A stretch of 64,000 bases of DNA from Flavobacteriaceae bacterium (GCA_028284005.1 JANQSO010000007.1:558001-622000); one strand, 5' to 3'; counted from the first letter of the stretch, positions 28,104-37,210 are shown. Notes: generated from the letters alone by a model not told the origin. Translations and numbers: made by a program.

Positions 28104-29774
28104 ATGAAAAAATTATTTCACATTGTTGGTATTGCTATAATTACAACAGCCATACTATTCTCCTGTAAAAATAAAACTGAAGAAGCTAAAACTGTGATCC
28201 TTTGGGAGCCATATGATGAAACTGAAGAAATTGCCAAACAACAGGATCATGAAAAAGAAAGAATGAAATTTAAACTGATCCAGTCTAAGTTTTTAGATAA
28301 AAATGAGGTGTTTCAGGATTTGTATAATGAAGTTAGCGGTTTTTCGGAAGAACGTTACCTGCAACTAAAGCCCCTTATCTTTGAGCAGGATATTCCCACT
28401 ATTCAAAACCATATTCACAATGGGGACTTTACATATGAAGAACTAACTCTTTTCTATTTAAAACGTATTTACAAATACGAACTTGACCCTGAAAAAACAC
28501 TTCATACCGTCATCGCTTTAAATCCCTTGGTTCTCGACCAGGCAAAGGATAGAGATAAACTTAGAAATAGTAAAGCACAACATCCTGTATATGGGATGCC
28601 AGTTTTATTGAAAGACAATATCAATACTGAAAATATGGGAGCTACTGCCGGAGCTGTAGTACTGGAAAATACTGATCATTCTAAAAGCGCTTTTCTTGTT
28701 TCGCAATTAGAGAAAAGCGGAGCTCTTATTCTGGGGAAAGTGAACCTAAGTGAATGGGCCTATTATTTTTGCTCCGGATGCCCATTGGGTTACAGCGCTA
28801 TAGGTGGACAAACACTTAATCCTTACGGTAGAAAAGTCTTTGAAACCGGTGGAAGTAGTGCGGGCAGTGGCACGGCAATTGCTGCAAATTATGCAGTTGC
28901 CGCAATTGGGACCGAAACTGCCGGTTCAATTATTTCTCCATCGAGTCAGAACTCTTTAGTTGGATTAAAACCTACTATTGGTGTACTTAGCAGATCCGGT
29001 ATCGTACCCATTTCTCATACTTTGGACACTCCGGGGCCCATGACCAAAAATGTCATTGACAATGCTATTCTCTTAGATGCTATGGCAGGAAAAGATTCGG
29101 AAGACGAGATAACAATTACCAAAACACAATCCTATTTGCTCGAAAATAAGATCAGCCTCTTAAAAGGAAAAAGGCTAGGTGTTATAAGGGAATTACTCGA
29201 TGACTCCATTTACAAGGCCACTGTAAAAAAACTAGAAGCTCAGGGGGCAATTCTAGTAGAATATGACCCTCCGGAATCATCCCTTGAAGGTTTCTTAACG
29301 CTTCTGAACCTCGAAATGAAAGAAGACCTTCCATTGTATCTTAAGAGGTATGCTACCGGTATCGGAGAAATAAAAACGATGGAGGACATAATGGCATTCA
29401 ACAAAAAAGACAGTATCTCTCGTATGCCTTATCATCAAGGAGTTTTTGATGGAATCATGGAAGATACTACCTCTTCAACCGATTTTCAGATCATTCGGAA
29501 CAGGCTTCTTGAAAATGGCAATACTTTTTTTCAGCAACCTATGAAAATGCATCAATTAGATGCTATTCTCTCTATTAATAACTATCACTCGGCGTATGCA
29601 GCCGTCGGTTTGCATCCCTGTTTGGCTATTCCGATGGGATATAAAGAATCCGGCGAACCCATTGCAATTACATTGATCGCATCTCCTTTTATGGAAAAAG
29701 ACCTTCTTCATTTAGGGTATTCAGTAGAAAGAGTTTTGGATGCAAGGCAGTTTCCAAAAGAGTATGAAGATTAA
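28104..29774 (+). CDS. Amidase-signature lipoprotein
   Basis: From ATG 28104 the protein has 556 residues. It starts with a lipoprotein signal peptide (MKKLFHIVGIAIITTAILFS-Cys21), so it is exported and lipid-anchored. The amidase signature family catalytic lysine is in MPVLLKDNINTEN (about residue 170), and the serine loops are in ETGGSSAGSGTAIAANYA and GTETAGSIISPSSQNSLVGLKPT (about 245-285). It hydrolyses or transfers an amide, but the substrate cannot be told from sequence. An in-frame ATG at 28038 is rejected because it lies within the metK terminator. The stop overlaps that of the convergent regulator gene by 3 bases. Confidence 0.9.
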   Translation: MKKLFHIVGIAIITTAILFSCKNKTEEAKTVILWEPYDETEEIAKQQDHEKERMKFKLIQSKFLDKNEVFQDLYNEVSGFSEERYLQLKPLIFEQDIPTIQNHIHNGDFTYEELTLFYLKRIYKYELDPEKTLHTVIALNPLVLDQAKDRDKLRNSKAQHPVYGMPVLLKDNINTENMGATAGAVVLENTDHSKSAFLVSQLEKSGALILGKVNLSEWAYYFCSGCPLGYSAIGGQTLNPYGRKVFETGGSSAGSGTAIAANYAVAAIGTETAGSIISPSSQNSLVGLKPTIGVLSRSGIVPISHTLDTPGPMTKNVIDNAILLDAMAGKDSEDEITITKTQSYLLENKISLLKGKRLGVIRELLDDSIYKATVKKLEAQGAILVEYDPPESSLEGFLTLLNLEMKEDLPLYLKRYATGIGEIKTMEDIMAFNKKDSISRMPYHQGVFDGIMEDTTSSTDFQIIRNRLLENGNTFFQQPMKMHQLDAILSINNYHSAYAAVGLHPCLAIPMGYKESGEPIAITLIASPFMEKDLLHLGYSVERVLDARQFPKEYED

Positions 29775-30421
29775 ATAATATTGTAGTTTTTAGCTTTCTG
29801 GACAGCTTCAATTTTGCTATGGACCTGCAATTTTTTATAGATATTCTCAATATGTTTTCTCACTGTACTTGGAGATAGAAATAAATTTTCGGCAATGGCA
29901 GTATAACTCAATCCTTTGCTTAATTGTTCTAAAACCTCAATTTCCCGTTTAGAAAGTGATATTTCTTCCTGATCCTTCGGGTTTTGGATATTGATAGGGT
30001 TTCTCAACAATTTAAGTGTCTTTAGGGCAATAGAAGGATTCATTGCGGCACCTCCATTAAGTGTTTCCCGGATTCCGTTGTGAAGATCTTCGGGATTGAT
30101 CTCTTTAAGTAAATAACCATCTGCTCCTGCTTTTATAGCATTGAAGATGTTCTCATCGTTATCAAAAACCGTAAGCATGATGATCTTAATCTGGGGATAT
30201 TTTTGCTTTACCATCTGTGTAGTCTCGATTCCGTTCAGTACCGGCATTTCTATATCCATTAAAATTACATCAAGATTGTGGTTTTCCTCCAGTTTGGTAA
30301 GCAACTCGCTTCCGTTTAGAGCGGTATGCTTTATGGAAATATCATCAAAAAAAGAAAGCTTTTCCTTAATTGCGTGGATCAAGAAACTATTATCATCTAC
30401 AATGGCGATTTTTAAATTCAT
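29771..30421 (-). CDS. LuxR/NarL-family response regulator
   Basis: A 216-residue two-component regulator from ATG 30421 (an in-frame TTG lies two codons earlier). The receiver domain has acidic residues in IVDDN, the phosphoacceptor Asp56 in VILMDIEMP and Lys in LLKEINPED. The C-terminal GerE-type helix-turn-helix is LSKREIEVLEQLSKGLSYTAIAENLFLSPSTVRKHIENIYKKL. The cognate kinase is encoded 69 bp upstream. A 20-bp palindrome and a perfect -7 box lie between them, so this gene has its own promoter and is probably autoregulated. It is the natural candidate to bind all five palindromes in the region. Confidence 0.93.
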   Translation of the reverse strand: MNLKIAIVDDNSFLIHAIKEKLSFFDDISIKHTALNGSELLTKLEENHNLDVILMDIEMPVLNGIETTQMVKQKYPQIKIIMLTVFDNDENIFNAIKAGADGYLLKEINPEDLHNGIRETLNGGAAMNPSIALKTLKLLRNPINIQNPKDQEEISLSKREIEVLEQLSKGLSYTAIAENLFLSPSTVRKHIENIYKKLQVHSKIEAVQKAKNYNII

Positions 30422-30446
30422 GGGCAAGCTGTTTTATAAATATAAG

Positions 30447-30495
30447 CAAAATTATGAAGTCTCCCAGCACATTAAAATAAGGCAAATGCCCTATT
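30447..30495 (-). promoter_or_regulatory. Palindromic operator and promoter of the response-regulator gene
   Basis: Plus-strand AATAAGGCAAATGCCCTATT (30476-30495) is an inverted repeat with 8 of 10 positions symmetric. On the minus strand it is followed after 21 bp by the perfect -7 box TAATTTTG (30454-30447). The operator overlaps the stop codon of the histidine kinase gene and its centre is 64 bp from the regulator start. Confidence 0.8.
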
Positions 30496-32464
30496 CTAAC
30501 GATTTAAAAGGTATGTTCAATACAACGGAAGTCCCTTTTGCAGGGTCCGAACTGATATCAATGGTTCCACCTACATCGCGGGTACGTTTTTGTATATTAT
30601 TAAGACCATTCCCTTGTTCGGCTTTTGCCGCATCAAACCCTTTTCCATTGTCCCTTATTTCAATTTTAAATTGATTGTTCTCTTCTGAAATGTGAACTGA
30701 GATCAATGTAGCTTCTGCATACTTTAAGCTATTATTCACCGCTTCCTGAATAATGCGATAAATATTCATCCCTTCTACCGAAGTAAAAGTATATTCTTCA
30801 CTTATTTCCGGAGCAATATAGAATTCAAAATTTGCATTCTCTGACGCTTGTTTGGCTTTTTCAATAAAATTAGTGATTCGGGATTTAAGGTCTTCAACAG
30901 AGATGTTACTTTTATTCATTGCCCAAATAGTATCACGCAACTCATTAATGGTTTGTGAGGTAAAGCCACTAATATTGGAGAGTTTATTGGAAAGTTTATC
31001 GCTTATTTCGGTAAAACCGTATTTTAGATTATCGATACTGGAGATAATAAATGTGAGCTGTGCCCCTATATTATCATGCAGGTCCCTGGAAATTCTTAAT
31101 CGTTGCTCCTGCAGCCTGTTCTGAGTTTCTATTCTTGCCAAAGCTTCCTTTAATTCACTCTCCTTTTGTAGTTGGCGGTTTTTCAGCTTTTGCTGATTGT
31201 AAAATAAATAACCTATCAAACCCAGTATTAATGCTAATCCCAGACTACCAAAGAACATCGTGTTCTTACGCTTTACTTCCAGTTCCTTTTCGATCAATTG
31301 AGCTTTTTGCTTTAATATTTCTTTTTCCTTTTTTTCAGTCTGGTATTTGGCTTCCGTTTCGGTAATAATCTGCGCATTTTTTTCATTTAGAATGGAATCC
31401 TTTACAGCAATATATTTATAGAGGTATTCATTAGCTTTTTCGTGGTCATTTTTCTGTTTTTCGAGCTTAGAAAGGCTGTGATATATTTCTCTGGCAGAAA
31501 GCTTAATGTTATTTTTTTCTGCTATTTCCAGTCCTTTTTTTAGGTACATTTGGGCTTTTTGAAATTGATTTTGGGCTCGCAAACTTTCTCCAAAATTTGC
31601 ATAGGTACTGGCAAGGCCATTATAATCTTTGACTTCTTCCCTTTGTTGAAGAGATCTGGTAAAATAGGTCTCAGCATTTTTATAATCACCTTTTTTTGAA
31701 TACGAAAGTGCAATATTTGACAAATTAGAGGCCTGTTGTTTCTTATCTCCTAACTCCAAACTTATATCATAGGCTTTTGTGTAGGAGCGAATAGCTTCAT
31801 CGTATTTTTTTTGGTAGTCAAATATGGCTCCTACATTATTATATCCATTTTGCAGTCCCGAAAAATTCCCTAATTGCTCCTGGATCTCCAATGCCCGTGT
31901 TAAATAATCTGTGGTCTTATCAAAATCCTGCATATAATAATACACCACACCAATATTGTTGTAGGCTTGGGCAATACCATTTTCATTTCCCAGCTTTTCC
32001 TCCGCTTTAAGAGCATCAAAAAGTAATGGCAGTGCTATTTGGTAATCTCCTTTTCTAATATGGACCGTTGCAATATTATTGAGTATTACGGCAAAACCTT
32101 TTGTACTATTGGTAGCCTTGGCTATATCCAGAGCTTCATTGTAATACAACATGGCATTCTCATAGTCTGTTTTTCGCTCATAATAGTTCCCCAAAACATT
32201 TAAGTTCATCAATTTCCCAAAGGAAAAATTAATTTCATCAGCCAATTGAATTCCTTTTTCAGCAAAGGCTTTTGCACTATCCAGATGGACAATATTGTAG
32301 TGACCGGCAATTCTTTGATAGAGCATCACTTTTGAGGTATCCTCAGGTGCCTCCTTTAAAGCCGCTAGAGAGCTATCCGGATTTTTCAATGTTTCCTGTG
32401 AAAAGGAGAGTGATACTACACATAAAAAACTCAAGAAGAAGATGATATTACTTTTTAAATTCAT
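30491..32464 (-). CDS. TPR-containing sensor histidine kinase (HisKA_3 type)
   Basis: A 657-residue sensor. After a signal peptide (MNLKSNIIFFLSFLCVVSLSFSQ) come about seven TPR units (residues 35-350), for example GIAQAYNNIGVVYYYMQDFDKTTDYLTRAL. A charged coiled coil follows, then one membrane helix (about 402-422, GSLGLALILGLIGYLFY) and a short coiled coil. The dimerisation/phosphoacceptor helix has RISRDLHDNIGAQ (His463). The HATPase_c domain runs from about 565 to the end, with NSLKYAEA, IEIRDNGKGFD and GNGLNNIQKR. The TPR region would lie outside the cytoplasm, the typical Bacteroidota design. It pairs with the adjacent LuxR-type regulator. Confidence 0.93.
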   Translation of the reverse strand: MNLKSNIIFFLSFLCVVSLSFSQETLKNPDSSLAALKEAPEDTSKVMLYQRIAGHYNIVHLDSAKAFAEKGIQLADEINFSFGKLMNLNVLGNYYERKTDYENAMLYYNEALDIAKATNSTKGFAVILNNIATVHIRKGDYQIALPLLFDALKAEEKLGNENGIAQAYNNIGVVYYYMQDFDKTTDYLTRALEIQEQLGNFSGLQNGYNNVGAIFDYQKKYDEAIRSYTKAYDISLELGDKKQQASNLSNIALSYSKKGDYKNAETYFTRSLQQREEVKDYNGLASTYANFGESLRAQNQFQKAQMYLKKGLEIAEKNNIKLSAREIYHSLSKLEKQKNDHEKANEYLYKYIAVKDSILNEKNAQIITETEAKYQTEKKEKEILKQKAQLIEKELEVKRKNTMFFGSLGLALILGLIGYLFYNQQKLKNRQLQKESELKEALARIETQNRLQEQRLRISRDLHDNIGAQLTFIISSIDNLKYGFTEISDKLSNKLSNISGFTSQTINELRDTIWAMNKSNISVEDLKSRITNFIEKAKQASENANFEFYIAPEISEEYTFTSVEGMNIYRIIQEAVNNSLKYAEATLISVHISEENNQFKIEIRDNGKGFDAAKAEQGNGLNNIQKRTRDVGGTIDISSDPAKGTSVVLNIPFKSLE

Positions 32465-32487
32465 TTTTGAATGTTTGTTTCTTATTA

Positions 32488-32730
32488 CTATAATTTTATT
32501 TCCGGTTGTATCACTAATGCTTCAGCAAGGTTATATCTTAAAAACTTATATGTATCCAAACCTTTATCCCTGATATGGATTTGAGATTGGTGCATTTCTA
32601 CATTTTCAGTTAAAATTTGTAATCGCTTACTATGTGCTTGTTTTATGATCTTGTTTCTTATAAAAAAATAGAACCATAAACCAATCATAGAGATTGCAAC
32701 AACTAAAATGACAAGTTGTAGGGAGATCAT
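32488..32730 (-). CDS. Small single-pass membrane protein, function unknown
   Basis: An 80-residue protein with one N-terminal membrane helix (LQLVILVVAISMIGLWFYFFI, residues 4-24) followed by a basic, then mixed-charge tail. It lies 34 bp after the first MORN gene and 23 bp before the kinase gene, so the three are probably one transcript. No family recognised. A small accessory protein of the sensor is possible but only inferred from position. Confidence 0.6.
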   Translation of the reverse strand: MISLQLVILVVAISMIGLWFYFFIRNKIIKQAHSKRLQILTENVEMHQSQIHIRDKGLDTYKFLRYNLAEALVIQPEIKL

Positions 32731-32764
32731 AATATACTATTTTATTCAGGTTGGAAATAGATCC

Positions 32765-33523
32765 TTATAATGATTTCATGAAGGTCCCGTTACTCCATGT
32801 TCCTATTTTATCATCACTTGCCTTATTACCCTGATAATAACCTCTGCCATGATATTTTCCATACTGCCATTCACCTCCGTAGTACTCCCCACTTTTAAAG
32901 AAAAAACGGCCTTGCCCGTGATATTGATTGTTGCTGTTAAACTGCCCGGTATATTTATCGCCATTAGCAAATAAATAAGTCCCTAGATACATATTTCCAT
33001 TTTTAAAAAAGCCTGTAAAGGAATCTCCATTATCCCATTTATAACGGCCGTATTTATTTTGACAATCTCCGGCGGTACATCCTGTGGTAATTCCATTATC
33101 ATAAAACGTATATGCATCTACCAATTGACTACTGTCGTATTTCCCCTGTTCCCACTTTTCACCCTCTACGATGTATCCAAGCCCTTGAATGAATCCGTTT
33201 TGATATTCTCCAACCATATCCTTTTCCACTCCTAAGTATACACCGTAACCGGTCATTTTATTATCAACCCAAAACCCTATATATTTTCCGGAGTCTTTCC
33301 AGTTAAACAATCCATAACCATTACGCTTGCCATTTTGCCAGAAGCCATGATAATGACCATGATCAAAATTTTTCTTTCCCCAGCCATTCTGGCAATCACC
33401 ACTTACACAACCAAGGCTTGTAGTGGAGTCTGTTGTTGAAGGGACACTAGGGGTTCCCTGTGCGGTTATTGCTAAGCTTGCAAAGGTAAAAGCAACTAAA
33501 GCTACTGTCTCTTTTAATTTCAT
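32765..33523 (-). CDS. Secreted MORN-repeat protein, short paralogue
   Basis: From ATG 33523 the protein has 252 residues with a signal peptide (MKLKETVALVAFTFASLAITAQ). About eight MORN-type units fill the rest, for example GHYHGFWQNGKRNGYG and NGDKYTGQF. Two copies of a GCxxGDCxNxxG motif are present, with Cys39/Cys44 and Cys149/Cys154, which could form disulfides in the periplasm. It is a shortened paralogue of the protein encoded next upstream, matching that protein's C-terminal half. It is probably the first gene of an operon with the 80-residue protein and the kinase. The longer frame to 33571 is rejected because it removes the signal peptide start. Function unknown. Confidence 0.85.
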   Translation of the reverse strand: MKLKETVALVAFTFASLAITAQGTPSVPSTTDSTTSLGCVSGDCQNGWGKKNFDHGHYHGFWQNGKRNGYGLFNWKDSGKYIGFWVDNKMTGYGVYLGVEKDMVGEYQNGFIQGLGYIVEGEKWEQGKYDSSQLVDAYTFYDNGITTGCTAGDCQNKYGRYKWDNGDSFTGFFKNGNMYLGTYLFANGDKYTGQFNSNNQYHGQGRFFFKSGEYYGGEWQYGKYHGRGYYQGNKASDDKIGTWSNGTFMKSL

Positions 33524-33547
33524 AATACTTTGGTTTTTAGTGTTATT

Positions 33548-33595
33548 CAAATTTATGAAAGATTTATTCAAAAAAAATACGGCATGTACCGTATT
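33548..33595 (-). promoter_or_regulatory. Palindromic operator and promoter of the short MORN gene
   Basis: AATACGGCATGTACCGTATT (33576-33595) is an inverted repeat with 8 of 10 positions symmetric. On the minus strand the perfect -7 box TAAATTTG (33555-33548) follows after 20 bp. The operator centre is 62 bp from the start codon at 33523. Confidence 0.8.
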
Positions 33596-33620
33596 TAATT
33601 AATAGTTAATACATTATCTT

Positions 33621-35024
33621 TTACATTTTAGTGACCAAAACCCCATTGGACCATTCCCCTACTTGCCTTACAAGGTCTTTATCATGGTAATATCCCTTAC
33701 CATTATATTGGTTGTTTTTCCACTCACCTCCATAATAACCGCCGGTTTTATAGAAATAACGTCCTGTACCGTGAAATTGATTTTTATCATTGAACATTCC
33801 ACTATACTTATCACCATTAGCAAATGTATAGGATCCCATATACAGATTTCCTTTTTTAAAGAATCCTATGAAGGTATCACCATTGCTCCAGACCATTTTC
33901 CCATATTTATTTTGGCAGTCTCCCGCTGTGCAGCCGGTCTCTATTTCATTTGTATAGAATGTATAGGAAGTGGATAAAACACCATTGCTATAGATACCCT
34001 GTTTCCAATCGCCTCCGGTAACCGTATAGCCTGCTCCATTTAGTTTCCCGTTACCATATTCTCCTACGATATTATCATCATTATCTGCAATATAAGCTCC
34101 ATAACCCGTCATGGTATCATTCTGCCAATTGCCTATATATTTTCCTATACCTTCCCATTTATAAAGGCCATAGCCATGTTTTAACCCGTTTTTCCAGAAC
34201 CCGTCATAATATGCATCTTCATATTGCCATTTTCCCCAGCCATTAGTACAATCTCCCGATATACAACCTGTAGTTCCAGTACTTGGTGAACTTGTAGTTG
34301 ATCCATTAGCCGTATAGAGTGCCACCGGCTTAAATACAAAAGAAGCCATTGTTTTATACCCCGGAAGGACATAGGTACTAACATTGTCTATTTTTACTAT
34401 AAGATCATTGCCATCTGTTTCTGTTGATGCCTTGGAATAATCGATAGCTTTTCCTTTTTTAATGACACCATACCTCCCTTTTTCCGCATCTCGATACCAA
34501 TACGTATTATCCGGCGCAGTAGCCAGCTTGTTCATACTTTTAACTCCCCAATTGGAAAAATCCCGGATCCCATCCAGATAATAGGTAGCATTAACGTCTT
34601 TGATATAATCGATATAACTTCCTTTTACATTACTGAAATCCCCTGTATAAGATTTATCATTAACATACGTAATGAACGAATATGGGTTCGTGAGATAAAA
34701 ATTCTTTCCTATATTTTCTGAAAGAACAGGAGCACTTCCAACTGCTCCTTGAGAAGCATTTTTAAAATCTGCCAATAAATATACCGTACGTGAGTTTTTA
34801 TCCAGAACTGCCAATGTATCTGTTTTCAGATACACAAGGTCCATTACGTTTGTAAGTGTATTTCCTCTGGCATCCCGCAATACATAATCGATATCGTTGA
34901 TCTTTGTCCATGACGGCCCTGAAATACTTTTAGGAGATGAAGTAGGCATAGGAACCGGTACCTGTGCATTTACACTAAAGATAGAACTTATAAAAACGAA
35001 AATAAAAAAGTAAAGAGATTTCAT
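33621..35024 (-). CDS. Secreted MORN-repeat protein, long paralogue
   Basis: From ATG 35024 the protein has 467 residues with a signal peptide (MKSLYFFIFVFISSIFSVNA). Residues 30-240 form a domain I do not recognise. After a Ser/Thr/Gly linker (TANGSTTSSPSTGTTG) comes a C-terminal MORN domain (252-467) closely similar to the short paralogue. It repeats the GCxxGDCxNxxG motif at Cys254/Cys259 and Cys365/Cys370. No membrane anchor or sorting domain is seen after the signal, so it is probably periplasmic. It has its own operator and promoter. Function unknown; MORN repeats often act in envelope or lipid-associated scaffolds. Confidence 0.85.
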   Translation of the reverse strand: MKSLYFFIFVFISSIFSVNAQVPVPMPTSSPKSISGPSWTKINDIDYVLRDARGNTLTNVMDLVYLKTDTLAVLDKNSRTVYLLADFKNASQGAVGSAPVLSENIGKNFYLTNPYSFITYVNDKSYTGDFSNVKGSYIDYIKDVNATYYLDGIRDFSNWGVKSMNKLATAPDNTYWYRDAEKGRYGVIKKGKAIDYSKASTETDGNDLIVKIDNVSTYVLPGYKTMASFVFKPVALYTANGSTTSSPSTGTTGCISGDCTNGWGKWQYEDAYYDGFWKNGLKHGYGLYKWEGIGKYIGNWQNDTMTGYGAYIADNDDNIVGEYGNGKLNGAGYTVTGGDWKQGIYSNGVLSTSYTFYTNEIETGCTAGDCQNKYGKMVWSNGDTFIGFFKKGNLYMGSYTFANGDKYSGMFNDKNQFHGTGRYFYKTGGYYGGEWKNNQYNGKGYYHDKDLVRQVGEWSNGVLVTKM

Positions 35025-35048
35025 AATCAGATGATTTTTAATGATATA

Positions 35049-35097
35049 CAAATTACCAAAAAAAGTCGAACATTAAAAATAGGGCAATTGTCCTATT
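35049..35097 (-). promoter_or_regulatory. Palindromic operator and promoter of the long MORN gene
   Basis: AATAGGGCAATTGTCCTATT (35078-35097) has 9 of 10 positions symmetric. On the minus strand GTAATTTG (35056-35049), a weaker -7 match, follows after 21 bp. The operator centre is 63 bp from the start at 35024. Confidence 0.78.
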
Positions 35098-35105
35098 TTA
35101 AAGAT

Positions 35106-35134
35106 AAAGCCCCATACAATGTGTACAGGGCTTT
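35106..35134 (-). terminator. Terminator after the beta-propeller gene
   Basis: AAAGCCC/GGGCTTT arms (35106-35112 and 35128-35134) with a 15-base loop. On the minus strand it is preceded by a separate 9-bp hairpin, GTTGTAGAT/ATCTACAAC (35138-35166). The T tail is poor, so its strength is uncertain, but it lies between the propeller gene and the next operator. Confidence 0.6.
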
Positions 35135-35187
35135 TATGTTGTAGATACTCCTCAATGATCTACAACTAACGTAACCTGGCTAGTTAG

Positions 35188-37074
35188 TTACTTCTTAAGG
35201 TCATATGCAAAAATTGAACTGTTACTCGCTTTATAATATAGAATACCACCTATATCATCCACTTCATATTGAGGCTTCTTATCTTTCAATATTATTTCTT
35301 TTTCTTTATTCCCGGTATCCTTATTCACTTTAACCAACCCTACTCCATTATCCAGTTTAGTAAGGACAAATTGATCGTTCTCCGTAGCAGCCGTAGCTTT
35401 AAATCGTTGTGCCATAAACTCAAAAGAAGCAGTTCCTATGGCTGAAAACATCTTGGAAGCACGGTCATGTTCCTTTCCTATTTCATTATACTGGCCAAGG
35501 TTATTTCTATTGGCGCCGGCTACATAGGCATGAGAAGCTGCCATTGCTGTGGAAGCTACTGCTATAACACCTCCTACGATAACAGCGAAGGCGCTTTTTC
35601 CGGGAGAACGGTAATAGTTATGGTAAACTTCCTTTCCATCAAATCCAATTAAGGTCATATTTTGACTGGACCCTAAAAAGATTCCATTGTTCCTTATCTG
35701 AATACTGGTAGGTTGTTCTTTTTCGTCAAAATCGGTTTCTGCAAAATTGGAAACGTCTCCGGTAGCAGCATCTACAGCCATAATTTCATCGTCTGCATTT
35801 ATTAGGTATCGATTGTTTCTGGCATCAAAAGCAGAAACTACAGATTTGGCTCTTTTGTATTTCAAAGGCTTGTTCCAAACCTGGTCTCCTGTACTAAGAT
35901 TAACAATATTGGCATCTTCAGAAGTAATATAAATAAGCCCTTGAGGGGTTTGCGCCATTGTCAAAATATTCTCCCCGGTCTTTAATGGTTTTTTAAAGAG
36001 GGTTTTTCCGTCAAAGGAAATCTTATTGATCCCTCCCTCGTATATTCCAAAAAGAATACCATCGTCCATTATATAAAAATGTTGTACATATCCTTTTGTT
36101 TTTGGAGCTTTTTCCCAAAGGTCTTCTCCATTGGCCGCACTCAAAAGGGTGATCTTGGATTCCGATCTACTAGAAGCAAGCTTTGCAAGTTTAGACTTAC
36201 CGGAATTATCCACATTGCTCACAACAGCAAGGCCCTGTGGTAATATTTCGAAATTTGCAATACTTCCTTTTACTTTTCTTTCCTCCTGCCATAATTGAGC
36301 ACCATTGCTTCCAATTTTGTGGATCTTGGTATTCTTCCCATTGTTTACCCCTACAAATGCATAAAGTTCTTTTTCGGTTTCGTCTGCGACCATCCATTTC
36401 ACATTTTTGATCTTGTTTTCCCAAAGAGTTTCTCCTGTATGCGTTTTTGCAATGATTCCCTGGCTGGTGGGTATTAACATACTTTCTTTAAGCAATAGTG
36501 GCTCTCCAGTTACCATATAGCTTTTCATAGTGGTTTTTCCGGGAGTAAACAGATAGAAGGAATAATCTTCTTTTCCAGTACCCAGATCATACACAGCTAC
36601 TTTTGGAGTGTTTTTTTCGGCAAGGCCACCTATTTTTTGAAGCCCGCTGATGATCAATTTATTTTGGGGCATGGCGGCAGAAGAGGTAAAGACCTGCTTC
36701 CATTTATTGCCATCGGTACTAAAGAGAGTTTTCCCCGAGACAAAATCAATTACGGTCTTTTTAGAACTAAGGCTGGCAAATCCTCCCTGTGCAACCATTA
36801 CATAAGGTGATCGAGGAATAAAAGTAAGCTCTTCGGGTTTTACACGCCCGTAGTTGGTAAACTTAAAAAGAAGCTCATTACTTCCGGGCTTTATCCCTAC
36901 CAAACCATCATTACTGGCGACTACAAGGGTTCCAGCTTCGGTAAGGTACATTTCATTGATCTTTCCGCCTACATCATATTTATAGTCCGGTTCTTCAGCA
37001 CGTTGTGCCGTCACTGCTGTTGCCATAAATACTACTATACAGGCAAACATCTTTACTGTTGTTGAAATTTTCAT
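35188..37074 (-). CDS. Secreted PQQ-like beta-propeller protein
   Basis: From ATG 37074 the protein has 628 residues with a signal peptide ending VTAQ. The body is a series of WD/PQQ-like blades, each with a hydrophobic strand and a D/N-G turn followed by a W or F strand (LLFKF, TLWENK, QLWQEE, DLWEKAP, QVWNKP). These mimic the PQQ-repeat, although cofactor ligands are not evident. Near residues 492-518 an Ala/Gly/Val-rich hydrophobic stretch (SAFAVIVGGVIAVASTAMAAS) interrupts the propeller and could be a membrane or buried segment. The frame to 37131 is rejected because the signal peptide starts at 37074. It belongs to the palindrome-controlled group. Function unknown. Confidence 0.8.
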   Translation of the reverse strand: MKISTTVKMFACIVVFMATAVTAQRAEEPDYKYDVGGKINEMYLTEAGTLVVASNDGLVGIKPGSNELLFKFTNYGRVKPEELTFIPRSPYVMVAQGGFASLSSKKTVIDFVSGKTLFSTDGNKWKQVFTSSAAMPQNKLIISGLQKIGGLAEKNTPKVAVYDLGTGKEDYSFYLFTPGKTTMKSYMVTGEPLLLKESMLIPTSQGIIAKTHTGETLWENKIKNVKWMVADETEKELYAFVGVNNGKNTKIHKIGSNGAQLWQEERKVKGSIANFEILPQGLAVVSNVDNSGKSKLAKLASSRSESKITLLSAANGEDLWEKAPKTKGYVQHFYIMDDGILFGIYEGGINKISFDGKTLFKKPLKTGENILTMAQTPQGLIYITSEDANIVNLSTGDQVWNKPLKYKRAKSVVSAFDARNNRYLINADDEIMAVDAATGDVSNFAETDFDEKEQPTSIQIRNNGIFLGSSQNMTLIGFDGKEVYHNYYRSPGKSAFAVIVGGVIAVASTAMAASHAYVAGANRNNLGQYNEIGKEHDRASKMFSAIGTASFEFMAQRFKATAATENDQFVLTKLDNGVGLVKVNKDTGNKEKEIILKDKKPQYEVDDIGGILYYKASNSSIFAYDLKK

Positions 37075-37100
37075 AATCGTGGTTTTATTAATTGATAATC

Positions 37101-37149
37101 CAAAGGTGGCGTATAAAAAAGCGCAGTTCAATACGGCATTTGTCGTATT
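37101..37149 (-). promoter_or_regulatory. Palindromic operator and promoter of the propeller gene
   Basis: AATACGGCATTTGTCGTATT (37130-37149) has 8 of 10 positions symmetric. CACCTTTG (37108-37101), a 7/8 match to the -7 box, follows on the minus strand after 21 bp. The operator centre is 65 bp from the start at 37074. Confidence 0.78.
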
Positions 37150-37171
37150 CTTTCAGAAGGTGGTTTGGGAA

Positions 37172-37210
37172 ATAAAAACCGGAAGTGAAACAAATTGTTC
37201 CGCTCCCGGT
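37172..37210 (-). terminator. Terminator after the small lipoprotein gene
   Basis: A long imperfect stem (ACCGG...CCGGT at 37178-37182 and 37206-37210, extended inward with A-C mismatches) is followed on the minus strand by TTTTTATTT. It lies about 40 bp after the lipoprotein stop. Confidence 0.75.
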
